Positions 36,621 through 48,053 of a DNA stretch of 64,000 nt are shown here, piece after piece. Under the pieces are notes generated by a model. The model saw only the letters and a program-made list of their open reading frames with translations. It searched no databases and was not told where the DNA came from. Source of the stretch: Hevea brasiliensis (lineage: Eukaryota > Streptophyta > Magnoliopsida > Malpighiales > Euphorbiaceae); assembly GCF_030052815.1 (NCBI RefSeq), contig NC_079496.1:12663100-12727099 (forward strand), read 5' to 3'. The position numbers and the translations under genes were made by a program. Positions within the stretch are counted from its first letter, which is position 1. Each line of letters starts with the position of its first letter.

Positions 36621-38078
36621 TGGTGCACAACATACTAAAATAATCTTTATGCAGAATATAATCACATTTATTCAAAAATTTGACTAAACATGAGCATTAA
36701 ACACAAAACATGAATTATGAGGTTTTAATGCAAACCAGGTTCATTTCGAAGTATTAAAAACACATTTCATAAAACCCACAGTTAGATCATGCCATTCGAA
36801 ACAAATAGAATCTCAATAGCCAGAGGCTAAAGAGAAATCACATCACAAGGCTAGCTAGCTCAAATATATGGATATCCATTCACATCCTCTTCTACTGGCA
36901 CACCTCAGGTTCTCGGAGAAGGAATCAAAATTCGAAACTAATTACCCCCACTAGTCGTGCTAGTGAGGTGTTCAAATATATGGTCATGACACTGTGGTTT
37001 CAAAACTTATCTTAACAATTTGCTAAACATTGTTATTTCAAATATACAGAATAACTTTCAACAATTTAAGTCAAAACATCATAAATAATGTCACAAATAA
37101 ATTTTCAACAATTCAAGGCAAATGTAAAATACATATTTCATTCACTTTATCAATGAACTTTAAAGCATGGTGATGTTGTGCACAAACCTCAAACGAGTCG
37201 CCTGTTGGCCTTGACTCGACTCCTCGGGTTCTGTCCCGGTATTCTTTTCCACTGAAACATGCAATTTTACAATGTTTCAGTACTAGAACTTAAAATAAAT
37301 CAAAAATAAATTTAGCTTCACATTTACCTAGCTATAACGTGTTAAATTCGACGTTCTCGAAATTTTATGTTTCGGGTTACTATTCACTGCACTATTCAAG
37401 TCAAATTATTGACTTTCTAAGGCTTAATAGGTATGGGAACTCCAACTTCACCCACATACCACATTTTGGTTATTAAACTTGTTGGTTTTGGTCATTTTCT
37501 CAAAACTTAAATCCTTTTGGCCAAATTGTCAAATTTTCGGTTTTGGTGCTCCTAGTTGCACTGTTCCATTGGTCGATCTACTGTTGAAATTTGATAAAAC
37601 TTCCTTCATAGAAAATGTTCCTTATTGTCTTAAGTGTATTCCCATTTTTGGATCACCTCAATCGGAGTTTTGTAGCTCAAGTTATGGCCAAAATAAAATT
37701 ACTGTTCACGTGCACTCTTCATGCTGAGATTTTGGGTTCTGGCAGATTTTGATCCAACTTTGGTCAGTAATTTGATCAAGTTAAGTTCATAATTTGATCT
37801 AACTTTCTCCATATGAAATGTTCTACTATGTCTTATGTTTCCATCGGTTCAAGAATCACCTAAATCCGAGTTTTCTAGAGAGAGTTATAGCCATTGAAAC
37901 TTTACTGCTCAATGGCAATTCTGCAGAATCGCAGGTTCAGTAACTCAACTTTGCTCAATAATTTGAATGGGTTAATGGCATAATTTGGGTTTGTGTTCTT
38001 TATGAAAGTTTTAGGTCTATATCTCCTCTAACCCCTGGCCAAATTTCAGGTCAATTTGACCTGTCTAGCTCGAGTTAT

Positions 38079-38109
38079 GACCAAATGAACAGTTACTGTT
38101 CATTTAGTC
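38079..38109. other. conserved LTR palindrome, copy E
   Basis: The arm CCAAATGAACAGT pairs with ACTGTTCATTTAG (one mismatch) around T. Confidence 0.7.
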
Positions 38110-39001
38110 GATTGTCGATGTGACTGCTCTCATTTCACTTTGGTCAATTGGTTCACTAAGTTTTGTTCAGTTTTTGGCCATGGTTCCGTAATGAAAATTG
38201 TGTTATTTTATGTCTATTTTCATCGCCAATTTGTGGCATATCAATTGGACTTGTAAAATGTGAGTTTTGGTTCTTCAAAGTTGGCTTGGTCATGCTGCCA
38301 GCAGCATAACCATTTGCCCTACGAATTTGGCTTCCATTCTAACAATTCCCACACATTTCTTTTGGTCATTATTGACCATTTTTCGTCTTACAATAGACCA
38401 AAGTCATCATTTAAGCATTTCTCCAAAATTTGGTTCACAAACCCTAACATTCAAACCCTAATCTCATTAATTCATTGTATTTAACTACATTAATGGTTTT
38501 AATGCTAATCATTCAACTAATTAAGGTTTCTACACTCATTCTAACTCATTTAATTCATGCAATTCATACTCCCTTCAACCAGGCCGAAATTTCAGCATGG
38601 GTCCTTCCCCCGTATTTGTGTCATTTAATCAAGTTCTAAACTCAATTCAAACACTAATTATGCATTTAAATGAAAAAATAAGGAGTTAACATACTAACCT
38701 TAACTTAAAGCTTCAAATCTCTAGCTTTAGCCCTTCTTTCTTCTTATACTCTTCTTCCTAAGTTGAGATTATAAGTTCTAGTGAGGTATTTAAGGGAGTT
38801 ATGAAAGTTAAGTGAAGAGAATTAAGCTTAAGTGTAAGCTTAAAGGAAGAAAATTCCATGGAGATTCATGGAGGAAGTGGGGCGGCAACCAAGAGAAAGG
38901 AAGAAGACAATTCTAATTTTTTTTTTGTTTTATTTTCTTTAATCTTATCCCCTTTTTGAAGACCAAAAATCCCAAATTAATAAAATAAATTAATTAATCC
39001 T

Positions 39002-39027
39002 TGATGACATCATGCATGATGTCATCA
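39002..39027. promoter_or_regulatory. U3 palindrome, copy E
   Basis: A perfect 26-bp palindrome; its half is TGATGACATCATG. It lies in the U3 part of the reversed LTR. Confidence 0.65.
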
Positions 39028-40135
39028 CCTTTGACTTTTCCATCTTCTTTTCTTTTTTTTTTTTCTATTTATTTTTTTTTCTATTAGTTCTTTAATTTAA
39101 TTCTCGATTTTGAAATTTTCTTTTCTCTGATTTTATTTGACAGTTAGGTCAGGAGTCAGCCCTCGGGGTCAATTGACCAAATTGCCCCTCGCCGGTTCAT
39201 CCCGGTTTGCAAATAATTCCATATTTCTTTCAGTTCCCTGACCTAATTATTTGACTGACTTAACAGTTCTTTTTCGTGATTTTCTCTTTTCCACTGTGTC
39301 CATAAGCGTCCTAAGGACCGCAGCGTCACATTTTACGGTTTGAAATTTGAGTTTAAAATGACTTCGCAATCGTTCCCGAGGAGGTCACCCATCGCTGTGA
39401 CTCTCGGCTCGTTTAACTTCTTATGTTCTGTTTTCTTATTTATACTTAACTAATTAAACATTACTAATTATTTGTGTTTATGGCTTCTCTAGTTATCTTA
39501 AGTATGGTTCTAATCCCCTTAATTGTCCGGACCGACACCGGTCACCGGAACAGTGAAATGTACCAGGCTATACAAATGGGGGTGTTACATTAACACTATA
39601 AATAGGAGAATGGTGAAAAATGTTATTTGACTTTTAGCTCATGGAGTGAAGTTGTCACCCATAGTAGAGAAGGGCCTTGCCTATTACTGTGAATTTGGCT
39701 CTGCTCATTGATGAGGGACTTTTGTCCGTTGCAATAGAGAGAGGCTTCGGCTTAAGGTAGAGAAAGGACATAGAATTCAAAAGGAAGGGATTCTTATCCA
39801 TTGGTGAGAGGGCTCTTACCCATACAGTTAAAGACACCGTTTGTGGTGTAATGTTGTAGTAGTAAATATATTGGATTATATTTATAGGAGATTAAGATGG
39901 ACTAACTAATGTATTTACTACGGGTAGTTTGATGTAGTATGAGTTTTCTTGGGTATAATTGGGTTTATGGGTAGTATAGTTTGAGCTTGTAATTGATGAT
40001 TATTATTTTATTATAGTAGAAGATGGCATGCCCATGGATGTAGCTCTATGTTGAGAGGGTGAACCACATAAATATTGATATTTTGTATGTTTGTTTTATT
40101 TCTTTATAGTTTACACACTTTTGCAGTGCATAACA

Positions 40136-40438
40136 AATTGGTATCAGAGCATGGGGACGATCTTGGTGCATTTGATTGAAGGTGGAGCTACTGCGACATG
40201 TAGAAAGTTGAACATGCAATAATAGTGAATGTGGAGAGTTGAAATTAAGGTGAAGTCCTTGATGCGAAATCATGATGGTTGAGGACGTGAAAATTTTTTG
40301 AAGAAAGAAGCAAGTTACACCCAAGATGAAGATTGAAGATTTGTAGGGTTCAAGTTCAAGCATAGAGATGTGATGATTGAAGACACCTAAGAATTTGAGG
40401 TATATAATGGTTTATGGATTTTGAGTCAAGGTGGAGAT
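40136..40438 (+). other. internal region of the TRIM-like element
   Basis: It has a PBS matching plant initiator tRNA-Met at 40139-40150 and a PPT at about 40427-40438. In between there is no open frame of note. It is homologous to 48777-49082 reversed. Confidence 0.88.
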
Positions 40439-41145
40439 TGTTAGAATTATGACTCAAAATCCTAGTGGAATTTGGAGAGACCTTTTCCTAATTTGCATGA
40501 GAGAAATATTCCTCAATAAGATAGAGGAATATTTAGAGTATAACTCTTATTTTAGTATTATTTCTAAATTGAGCGGGACTTCTAATCAGATTAGAATTGA
40601 GAAAATTAACACTGTAAATTGGAGAATCGTAGAAAAGATTATTTAGCTTTTAGCTCATAGAGTGAGGATGTCGCCCATTGTAGAGAAAAATTTTGCCACT
40701 TGTTGTGGATTTGGCTCTGCCCATTGATAAGTGGCTTTTGCCCATTGCAATGGAGAGGCTCTTCGGCTTAAGATGGAGAAAGGACATAGAATTCAAGATG
40801 AAGGGATTCTTATCCATTGGTAGGAGAGCCCTGGCTCATATAGTTGAAAACACCCTTTGTGGTGTAATGTTGTAGTAGTAAATATATTGAGTTATGTTTA
40901 TAAGAGACTGAAATGGACTAACTAATATATTTACTATGAACAGTTTGATATAGTATGGATTCTCTTGAGTGTAATTGAGTATAGTATAATTTGAGCTTGT
41001 AATTTATGATTATTATTTGATTATAGTGGAAGATAGTATATACATAGATGTAGCCTTATGTTGAGAAAGTAAACCACGTAAATATTAGCATTTTGTATAT
41101 TTCTTTTATTTTTTTACAGTTTACATGCTTTCATGATGCATAACA
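40439..41145 (+). repeat. TRIM-like 3' LTR
   Basis: 707 bp, from TGTTAGAATTATGACTC to GCATAACA. Open frames on both strands (for example plus 40693-40875) recur in the other LTR copies. Confidence 0.92.
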
Positions 41146-41150
41146 AAATT

Positions 41151-41408
41151 AATATTTAAATCAGGAAAAAAAAGCAGTAAAATTGCAAATGCGTAGAAAA
41201 TTTAAATTTTTTCTCTATTCTAGACAAAAAGGGAAAAAAATCCAATATGTAAATGCCAAATATCCACTCTTGATGAAGTTCAACATTTATCAACATTCAA
41301 AATCTATTTTTTTTTTCCATTAAAACCACATTTAATATGGGATATAATATATTTCATGTAATTTAATCAAATATGTAATATAATATAATTATTATTTTAT
41401 CTTTATAT

Positions 41409-41446
<38 letters not shown>

Positions 41447-42362
41447 TTTTTATTATTTTTTTCAATATTTTATTTATTTTTGATGGTAATATCGTGAGAG
41501 TACTCACAGTGAAAGTACCAACAGCACTTAAGAAAGTCAATAGATTGGGCATTTTCGGATATGAACCGATCTTAATACACCATTATTTTGGTTAGTATAT
41601 TATTAAGTTTGGAACTAGTTTGTTTTTAATATTTAATACTAACAAGTTTGAATTTTATATATTGAGTGTTAATATTCCGAACTCTAAATATAAAAATATA
41701 TATTTTATATTTTTATTTATAGATTTTGAAATATTATATTTTAAAAAATATATAATTTAAATATTTTAAAGAATTATTAAAATTTTACAATATAAATATT
41801 ACAAATATTATATAAATTACAAATTAAATATATAAAACTAAATAGAATTGGATATATTTAAGTAACATTTGGAGTTATGATAATTAGGTTTGGGTAGGAT
41901 ATAGATAGTTTAGAAAGAATTTTAATCTAGTTTAAAATGAGCTTGAGTATTTAAGTAATTAATCAAGTTTAGATTTATGCTAGTAGGGTGATCTGTAAGT
42001 ACCTTATCCATTATCATCATTAAGGATGGTAATTGGTAGTAGATAGTACTTTAGTGGTGACAACTAGTAGTTAATACGGTGGTGTTGATGACAATAATAA
42101 CTGGGTATTGGTGAAGGAGTGATACTGCTTGTGGTTGGTAATTGTAATAAAATTATGGCAATAAAAAAATAAATGAAAATAAATAATACAATTACGTACA
42201 TTTTTTTATATAAAAAATAATTACATTAATTAAAGTGTAATTGGTTGCATAATATAATTACCAATCCATTACATTAAATTATTATTATATAACTAAACAA
42301 AATAATGGAAGATAGATATGCATTCCATTATTATAATTTTGATACATCTTACTAAACATAGT
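41151..42362. other. AT-rich 3' flank of the BURP gene
   Basis: No gene. It has an (AAT)n microsatellite at 41408-41446. From about 42060 the sequence is duplicated downstream of the BURP pseudogene (47338-47660), which shows that the gene and its 3' flank were copied together. Confidence 0.75.
41408..41446. repeat. (AAT)n microsatellite
   Basis: About twelve uninterrupted triplets. Confidence 0.92.
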
Positions 42363-43757
42363 CTAGTTGGGTACCCAAACAATGGTATCACTATTAACGA
42401 AGTGGCAAATTGGAGGTCCTCCAGGCTTAACCTTTAGGATCTGGAAGGCAATATGCTTGGGGTTCCAAGCCGATGTATCTGTGTGGCATACTGCAATGGC
42501 TTTAGCTTTGGAGCCATCAACGCCTTCCAATGGAATCGTATAAGCCTTCATGGCATTGATTGTATGACAGTAAAATACAGCATATGCATACCTCTGCTTG
42601 TGGCACACTATTTGATTATCTCCAATCATTTTGATTCCCTTTAAAATTGTATACTCCTGTTCTTTATTCTTCTTTTCTGCCTCATTCGCAAGCGCCTGAA
42701 CTTTCTTCCCAAACTTTGTAATGACAAAATCAACTAGTGATTCTAAAGATGTAGCACAATATTTATTTTCTCCCCTAATATTTGGTGCCTCACAGTCTTC
42801 AATTGTTCGTTTCGCAGTTTGAGCTTCCTTTGACGAAGGTTCTATGGAAAAATATTTGAGAATTTGTGGTAACATATTGCTTGAAAATGGTATGGTCTCA
42901 GCAATTTTTCTTGGCAAGAAATTGGAGGTTTTGTTTGATTTAGTAAAATTAAGGGTCATGTTTTTGTGAGGAAGGAGATCATCATATAAGAAGAATATAG
43001 TGGGTGTACTTGGTATGAAACTAGTTTTTCTCAATTCATTCCAATATGCAACGTTATACTCAACTCCGTTTTGTCCATAGCCTCCCCTGGAGTTGATAGA
43101 GTCGTCCTCTGCAAATGAAATAGTGATTTCGTTTCCTGCATGCAATATATAATTGCAAATCAAGAAAAAGATAATGCTTGACATGAATCAAAGTGTACGA
43201 TTTTCACTAAGTGTTTAAAATATATAATAGCATTCAAGAAGGGTTGGGGTTGGGGGGGGGGGGCGGCTGGGGGGGCGCGGGCTGTGGTGGGGGAGGGTGA
43301 GGTGGGTGGGGTTGAGGGGGGTGGGTGTGTGGTGGTGTGGGGGTGGGTGGTGGGGAAAGGAGGGGTTGGTGGCGTGGATGGCAATTTAATATTTTACTGA
43401 AGCAAGATAAATAAATAAATACAGCAACTTGTAATGGATTGTTTTTCACTAATACGACGATTGAAAAAGAAAGAGAAAATGAAACTAACCAGGCTGTAAA
43501 AGATCTTGTAGAGCTTTGGGCATGGATGTGTTTGGTAGCATGGACTTCCAATACACCTCTGCAGGTAAAGAAGCATTGCTTTGCTTCCTCTTAAAGCAAG
43601 CTGCCAAACTTATATTAATTAGTTTCTGATCTTATTTGCATCTACTAACACATATATAACAAGCAGATTTTTTTTTTTTTGACAATTAAGCATATATAGA
43701 ATAAAATTTAGTGCTCACACAGAATAAAGCAAAGATGGAAAGAAGATGAAACTCCAT
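42363..43757 (-). CDS. BURP-domain protein (RD22-like), three exons
   Basis: Exons read on the minus strand are 43757-43721, 43600-43490 and 43135-42363, joined at GT...AG sites with phase 1 at both junctions. Together they give 306 residues. Exon 1 starts MEFHLLSIFALF, a short hydrophobic secretion signal. Exon 2 gives PAEVYWKSMLPN and ends LQDLLQPG, the conserved segment found near the N-terminus of RD22/USP-like proteins. Exon 3 holds the BURP domain: FFLYDDLLPHKNM, two early Cys, then four CH pairs spaced CH-10-CH-25-CH-25-CH, with TDTSAWNPKH, and the final VWVPN. All family landmarks are present and there are no internal stops, so it is probably functional. BURP proteins are plant-specific and mostly extracellular or cell-wall associated. 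Several respond to drought or ABA; the role of this one is unknown. A single 273-residue frame that reads into intron 2 has a false start. Confidence 0.92.
43241..43381 (-). repeat. G-rich low-complexity tract in BURP intron 2
   Basis: About 140 bp of runs of 3-13 G broken by T or GT on the plus strand (C-rich on the gene strand), wholly inside intron 2 (43489-43136). The proline-rich antisense frames at 43160-43551 read through it and are not genes. Confidence 0.88.
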
Positions 43758-44076
43758 AGGAACTCCAAAAGATTTCTATTGAAAATTTGGAACAAGCTAC
43801 CTAGTGAGAATGGGATGTGCAATGAGTGTGAGAATATTAACTTACGCACAACCCAGAAACCAAGTTAGCTAGAATGACAAGGACAAGACTTAGAATTTGA
43901 TGGTGATACTTGCAAATTGGCTTTAATTTTATTTGTCGGTTCTGTGGTCATAGTCTTCCACGAAGAAACACGTGCGTTTACCCAAGACAAAAAGGGGAAT
44001 GGATAGTCCTCCACTGAAAAAGACTCTAGCTATCTATCCTTGGACAGACTTAAAATTTTTCTCGACTAAATTAGGA
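43758..44076 (-). promoter_or_regulatory. remaining native upstream region of the BURP gene
   Basis: Only about 320 bp of non-transposon DNA separates the start codon from the Copia LTR at 44077. From 43803 it matches 1643-2100. No clear TATA box is visible. Confidence 0.6.
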
Positions 44077-44216
44077 TGTACCGTTTGAAGAAGTTTGTTG
44101 CATTACTGAACAAAGAGATATACAGCAGTATATATACATGTGTACATAACAAGGATAAACCCAACATAGATAATATTAATCTGAACATTAGTTACAACAA
44201 GATCAAGCTTATCACA
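44077..44216 (-). repeat. short Copia LTR (140 bp)
   Basis: The plus strand starts TGTACCG and ends CTTATCACA, so the minus strand runs TGTGATAAGC...GGTACA. It is preceded on the minus strand by the purine tract TTGAGGGGG. A 140-bp LTR fits small Copia elements of the Ale/Retrofit type. The outer end lies inside BURP upstream sequence; the matching target duplication was not found because the other end is missing. Confidence 0.7.
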
Positions 44217-45577
44217 CCCCCTCAATTCAAACCAGGAGCTGATCGGATTGTTAGTCAATCTCAAAGCTGTTGATGTCTCTATCGTGAAAGAGCTTTAGTT
44301 AAGAGATCTACAATTTGATCCTTCGAAGAAATATACTTGATCTGAAGTTCCTTTTTGGCTACAATATCGTGAACAAAATGAAAATCAACTTCGACGTGGC
44401 ACCCACATTGTCACACCACAAGTTCGGATAGGCAGAAGACCCGTAGCCAATATCTCGAAGAAGAGATTGGAGCCAGATGACATCTGTTGTGGCAGAGCCA
44501 ACGGCTCGATATTTAGCTTTGGTAGAACTCTTTGCAACGGTTGGTTGTTTCCTCGTTCACCACGATACAAGATTGTCACCTAACTACACAGTAAAACCAG
44601 TGATTGACTTGCAGTCATCGGGATTGGTTTCCCAATCTGCATCAGCATAGGCATTGATATGGTTTGTTTTAGGTCGAGAAATGAGAAGACCGTAAGTTTG
44701 TGCAGCCCGAAGATACCGCAGAAGGCGTTTTACAGCCATCTAATGTTTTAGGATAAATTTCAATAATTGTCCCTAAATTTATATAATTGTAACACTATAA
44801 TCTTTCAATTTTAAAATGTAACATAAAACCCTCTAAATTTTTAAATTTTACACAATAAAATCTCTCTGACTTTTAATTACTGATTTTCCAGTTAGAAATT
44901 AATGTGAATAGCTCCTGCATGGTACTTAGTCAACATTTCTCTCTCTTCTCTTATACAAAGTGTAAAATTATTCTCTCTACGTATAAAAAATTATTTTGTC
45001 TACAGTGATATGAAGGATTTAATTTACACATGGCTTGAGAGTGAAAAAAGAAATACTGACTAAGCTCTACGCTGGAACTATCCAGGTCAGTGGCTAACTG
45101 AAAAATGGGAAATTGGAGGTTAGAGGGATTTTACTGTACAAAATTTGAAAGTTAATGGGATTTTATGTTATATTTTTAAGAGGGACTGTAATGTTACAAC
45201 TAGATAAATTCAAGGACAACTGTTAAAATTTATCCAAATGTTTCATGGTTGGTTTGTGCATGAACTGAGATACGTGATGGACTACATAGGAGATGTCTGG
45301 CCATGTCAATGAGAGATATTGAAGGCCACCTACAACGCAATGGTATAAAGTAGGATCTGGAGCTGGTGCACTGTCCCGAAGTGTTAGTTTCACTCTGATG
45401 AATGTTGGTGTTGAAATCTCATTACATTTTGACATATTACCTTTGATTAGCAAATCTCCTATGTACTTACTTTAAGTGAGAAGCATTCCAGTGGGCAAAT
45501 GTTGGACTTTGACACTGAGAAAATAGTCAAGCCTGCCTAAATCCTTGACCATAAAACATTGCTAGAGAGAGTGAATC
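44217..45577 (-). pseudogene. Copia pol 3' part (RT end and RNase H), split by a MITE
   Basis: The minus strand reads VKDLGRLDYFLSVKVQ, SKYIGDLL, then the LYHCVVGGLQYLSLTWPDI segment and HKPTMKH (45570-45237). After the MITE (44749-45236) it continues with AVKRLLRYLRAAQTYGL, DADWETNPDD, SWRTRKQPTVAKSSTKAKYR, LWCDNVGA and DQIVDLLTKALS (44748-44270). Stops and a gap show decay. The 5' part of pol is missing: the fragment is cut at 45578 by the next Copia. Confidence 0.9.
44749..45236. mobile_element. MITE with long inverted arms
   Basis: A 488-bp element. The left end (TAGGATAAATTT) and the right end read backward (TGGATAAATTTT) continue to match imperfectly for about 150 bp, for example 'gttgtcc', 'ttgtaaca' and 'cataaaa.ccc'. 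It is flanked by AATGTTT on both sides (44742-44748 and 45237-45243). It carries no coding region. The superfamily is uncertain; long arms suggest a Mutator-like origin but a 9-bp duplication is not seen. Confidence 0.85.
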
Positions 45578-45910
45578 TGTTAAACTTTGAGCAGAGATGA
45601 ACTCAGAAAACAGAGAAATAACAAGCTAAAGGAAAAAGAAAAAATTTTCAATAGCAAAACTTTTCTCATTCTTTAGTGAGAGCTGAAATTTCATTCATAA
45701 TATAGGCATAAGAGAGTTGTTTACATTGATTACAAAAAACTAACTTCTCCAACAACTAAAGTAAGCAAAGCATGGCTGGAAGTATAGTAAAATGTTACCT
45801 AATACAACTGCAAAATTACATTAGCTAAAAAAAAAAAAACATTTTCAGTACAAACTCCAGCCTAGAATTAAGCAACTAAGCATCTAGGAAAAATCACATT
45901 TTAGTCAACA
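45578..45910 (-). repeat. Copia 3' LTR (333 bp)
   Basis: The minus strand starts TGTTGACTAAAATG and ends GTTTAACA. It follows the PPT AAGGAGGAG. The pol stop codon TGA overlaps the first bases of the LTR. Confidence 0.85.
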
Positions 45911-47336
45911 CTCCTCCTTAAGATTTTTCCTTGATACTCCAAGCTTTTTCCTTAGCTCTTCAAACTTGTTCTTGGTCAAAGCTTTAGTAAGTATATCAGC
46001 AAATTGTTCTTCAGACTTATAATGCGACAACTTAATCTCTGAATTCTTTTCAACTTCCCTTAGAAAATGAAACTTCACCTTGATGTGCTTAGTTTTTCCG
46101 TGATGAACAGGATTATTTGCAATGGCAATTGCAGAATTGTTATTACACCAGATAACCATAGGTTCACATTGCTCCATTCCCAAATCTTTCAACAGCTTCC
46201 TAAGCCAAATTGATTGGTTTGCAGCAGCAGCTGAAATATATTCAGCTTCTATAGCAGATTGAGCCACCACTTCCTGTTTCTAAGAATTCTAAGAGAAAGG
46301 ACCTCAACCCCCCCAAAAAAAAGAGCCTGATGTGCTCTTTAAATCATCAACACACCCAGCCCAGTCACTATCCACATAGCTTTCAAGTTTCACAGGTCTT
46401 CCTTTTAGAAACCATATACCATAATCAATAGTACCTTTTAAGTATCTCAACACTCTCTTAGCTGTAGCTAAATGCACTTGACTTGGTGAATGCATAAATC
46501 TGGATAATAAGTTAGTTGAATACATTAAATCAGTCCTTAATGTAGTCAAGTATAGTAGACTACCAACTAAACTTCTATACATTGAAGCATCTGCTTTCTC
46601 AATTGCATCTTCCTTGCTAAGTTTTTCGTTCACAATTAGAGGAACTGCCATAGATTTGCATTTATCCGTATTGAACCTTTTCAACATTTCAAGAGCATAT
46701 TTTCTTTAAGATATAAAGATTCCTTCAATACTTTGCTCAATTTCTATACTAAGAAAGTAGCTCATACTCCCTAAATCAGACATCCCAAACTCAGTTTCAT
46801 TTTCAGTTTAAAATCATTCAATAACTGAAAATTTCCACCAGTCACTAATATATCATTAACATATAGTAATACTATCAGCTGAAATTTATCTCCATCACCA
46901 CTCACATGCAAGGTTAGTTCATTCTCACTCCTCCTAAATCCATTTTGGATCAGATTTGAGTCAATCCTTGCATACCAAGCTCTAGAAGCTTGTTTCAGGC
47001 CATAAAGAGCTTTTTTCAGCTTATACATTTTGTCATTTTGACCCTGCATCTCAAATCCTTCAGGTTGCTACACATAAATTTCTTCAGTCAATAAACCATT
47101 CAAAAATGCAGATTTGACATCCATGGAACATTTGCCATTGTTTTTGAGCTGCTAAAGACAATAATAATTTAATAGTATCATGCCTAGTAATTGGAGCAAA
47201 TGTATCTCCATAATCCACCCCTAGCTATTAAGCATATCCTTTAATAACAAGTCTAGTTGTATATCTGAAAATAGAACCACCAGGATTTACTATAGTTTTG
47301 TAAACCCATTTTACACCAATTACATTTTTACCTTTA
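45905..47336 (-). pseudogene. Copia pol 3' part, second fragment
   Basis: From about 47336 the minus strand shows NVIGVKWVYKTI (RT start), MDVKSAFLNG, then KLKKALYGLKQASRAWY and LLYVNDILVTG (YVND instead of the catalytic YVDD). Next come MSDLGSMSYFLSIEIEQ, SMYRSLVGSLLYL, AKRVLRYLKGTIDYG, VDSDWAG, SAIEAEYISAA, WCNNNSAI and ADILTKAL, ending KNLKEEC at 45905. At least two stops and a frameshift near 46290 are present. The right end joins BURP 3'-flank DNA at about 47337 with no LTR, so the 5' half is lost. Confidence 0.92.
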
Positions 47337-48053
47337 TGATGGTGATGATGATAGTAACTAGTAGTTGATGGCAACAGCGGCAATGACAATAGTTGTTAAT
47401 GGTGGTTTCCAAGTAGTGATAGCGGTGGTTACTACTTATTGTTGGCAATTGCAATAAAATTATGGCAATGAAAAAATAAATAAAAATAAGTAATACAATT
47501 GCTCAGATTTTTGTATATAAAAATAATTACATTAATTAAAGTGTAATTGGTTGCATTATATAATTACCAATCCATTACATTAAATTATTATTATATAACT
47601 AAAAAAAATAATGGAAGATAGATATGCATTCCATTATGATAATTTTGATTACATCTTACTAAACATAATCTAGTTGGGTACCCACATTGATATCGCTATT
47701 AAGTAAGTGACAAATTAGAGGTCCTCTAGGCTTAACCTTCGGGATCTGGAAGGCAATATGCTTGGAGTTCCAAACTGAAGTATCAGTGTGGCAAACTGCA
47801 ATGGCTTTAGCTTTGGAGCCATCAACGCCTTCCAGTGGAATCGTATAAGCCTTCGTGGCATTGACTGTATGACAGTAAAATACAGCATATGCATATCTCA
47901 GCTTGTGGCACACTATTTGATTATCTCTAATCATTTTGATTCCTTTTAAAATAGTATACTGTTGTTCTTTATTCTCCTTTTCTGCCTCATTTGCAAGCGT
48001 CTAAACTTTCTTCCTAAACTTTGTAATGATAAAATCAACTAGTGATTCTGAAG
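47337..48053 (-). pseudogene. truncated second BURP copy with its 3' flank
   Basis: The minus strand from 48053 matches exon 3 of the BURP gene from SESLVDF onward. It keeps all four CH pairs (VCHKLRYAYAVFYCH ... VCHTDTSVWN ... ICHLLNS). It has a TAG stop at 48003-48001 (KV-stop-TLANEAE). A small deletion near 47688 shifts the frame and replaces the final WVPN with VGTQLDYV. The 5' two thirds of the gene are missing: the copy is cut at 48054 by a TRIM-like LTR. 47338-47660 corresponds to the 3' flank at about 42060-42362. Confidence 0.93.

Larger units (their letters stand above)
35900..39589 (-). mobile_element. solo LTR E of the long-LTR family
   Basis: 3690 bp in minus orientation: the plus strand starts TGTCACACCTTACCCC and ends GGGTGTTACA, flanked by TTAAC (35895-35899 and 39590-39594). 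It matches A, B and C when reversed, including 'gtgtcggtccgga' near its 5' end (39530 region). No internal domain. Plus-strand open frames such as 36134-36502 are antisense to the LTR and unsupported. Confidence 0.94.
35728..41145 (+). mobile_element. TRIM-like short-internal LTR element with nested solo LTR
   Basis: 5' LTR 35728-40135 (about 713 bp net) and 3' LTR 40439-41145 (707 bp), flanked by AAATT (35723-35727 and 41146-41150). The internal region is only about 303 bp. It starts with an initiator-Met-type PBS (TGGTATCAGAGC at 40139-40150) and ends with the PPT 'caaggtggagat'. It encodes no protein, so it needs enzymes supplied elsewhere. A second copy in the other orientation is at 48054-49813, and a gag-protease gene attached to the same LTR is at 49899-51140. 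Solo LTR E sits inside the 5' LTR. Confidence 0.93.

Noticed and set aside
42363..43184. BURP gene as a single 273-residue exon starting MSSIIFF
   Set aside because: The start lies in intron 2. The splice acceptor at 43136 and the upstream exons restore the conserved N-terminus and a signal peptide.
43160..43551. Proline-rich frames beside the BURP gene
   Set aside because: They translate the C-rich intron tract and straddle splice sites; not separate genes.
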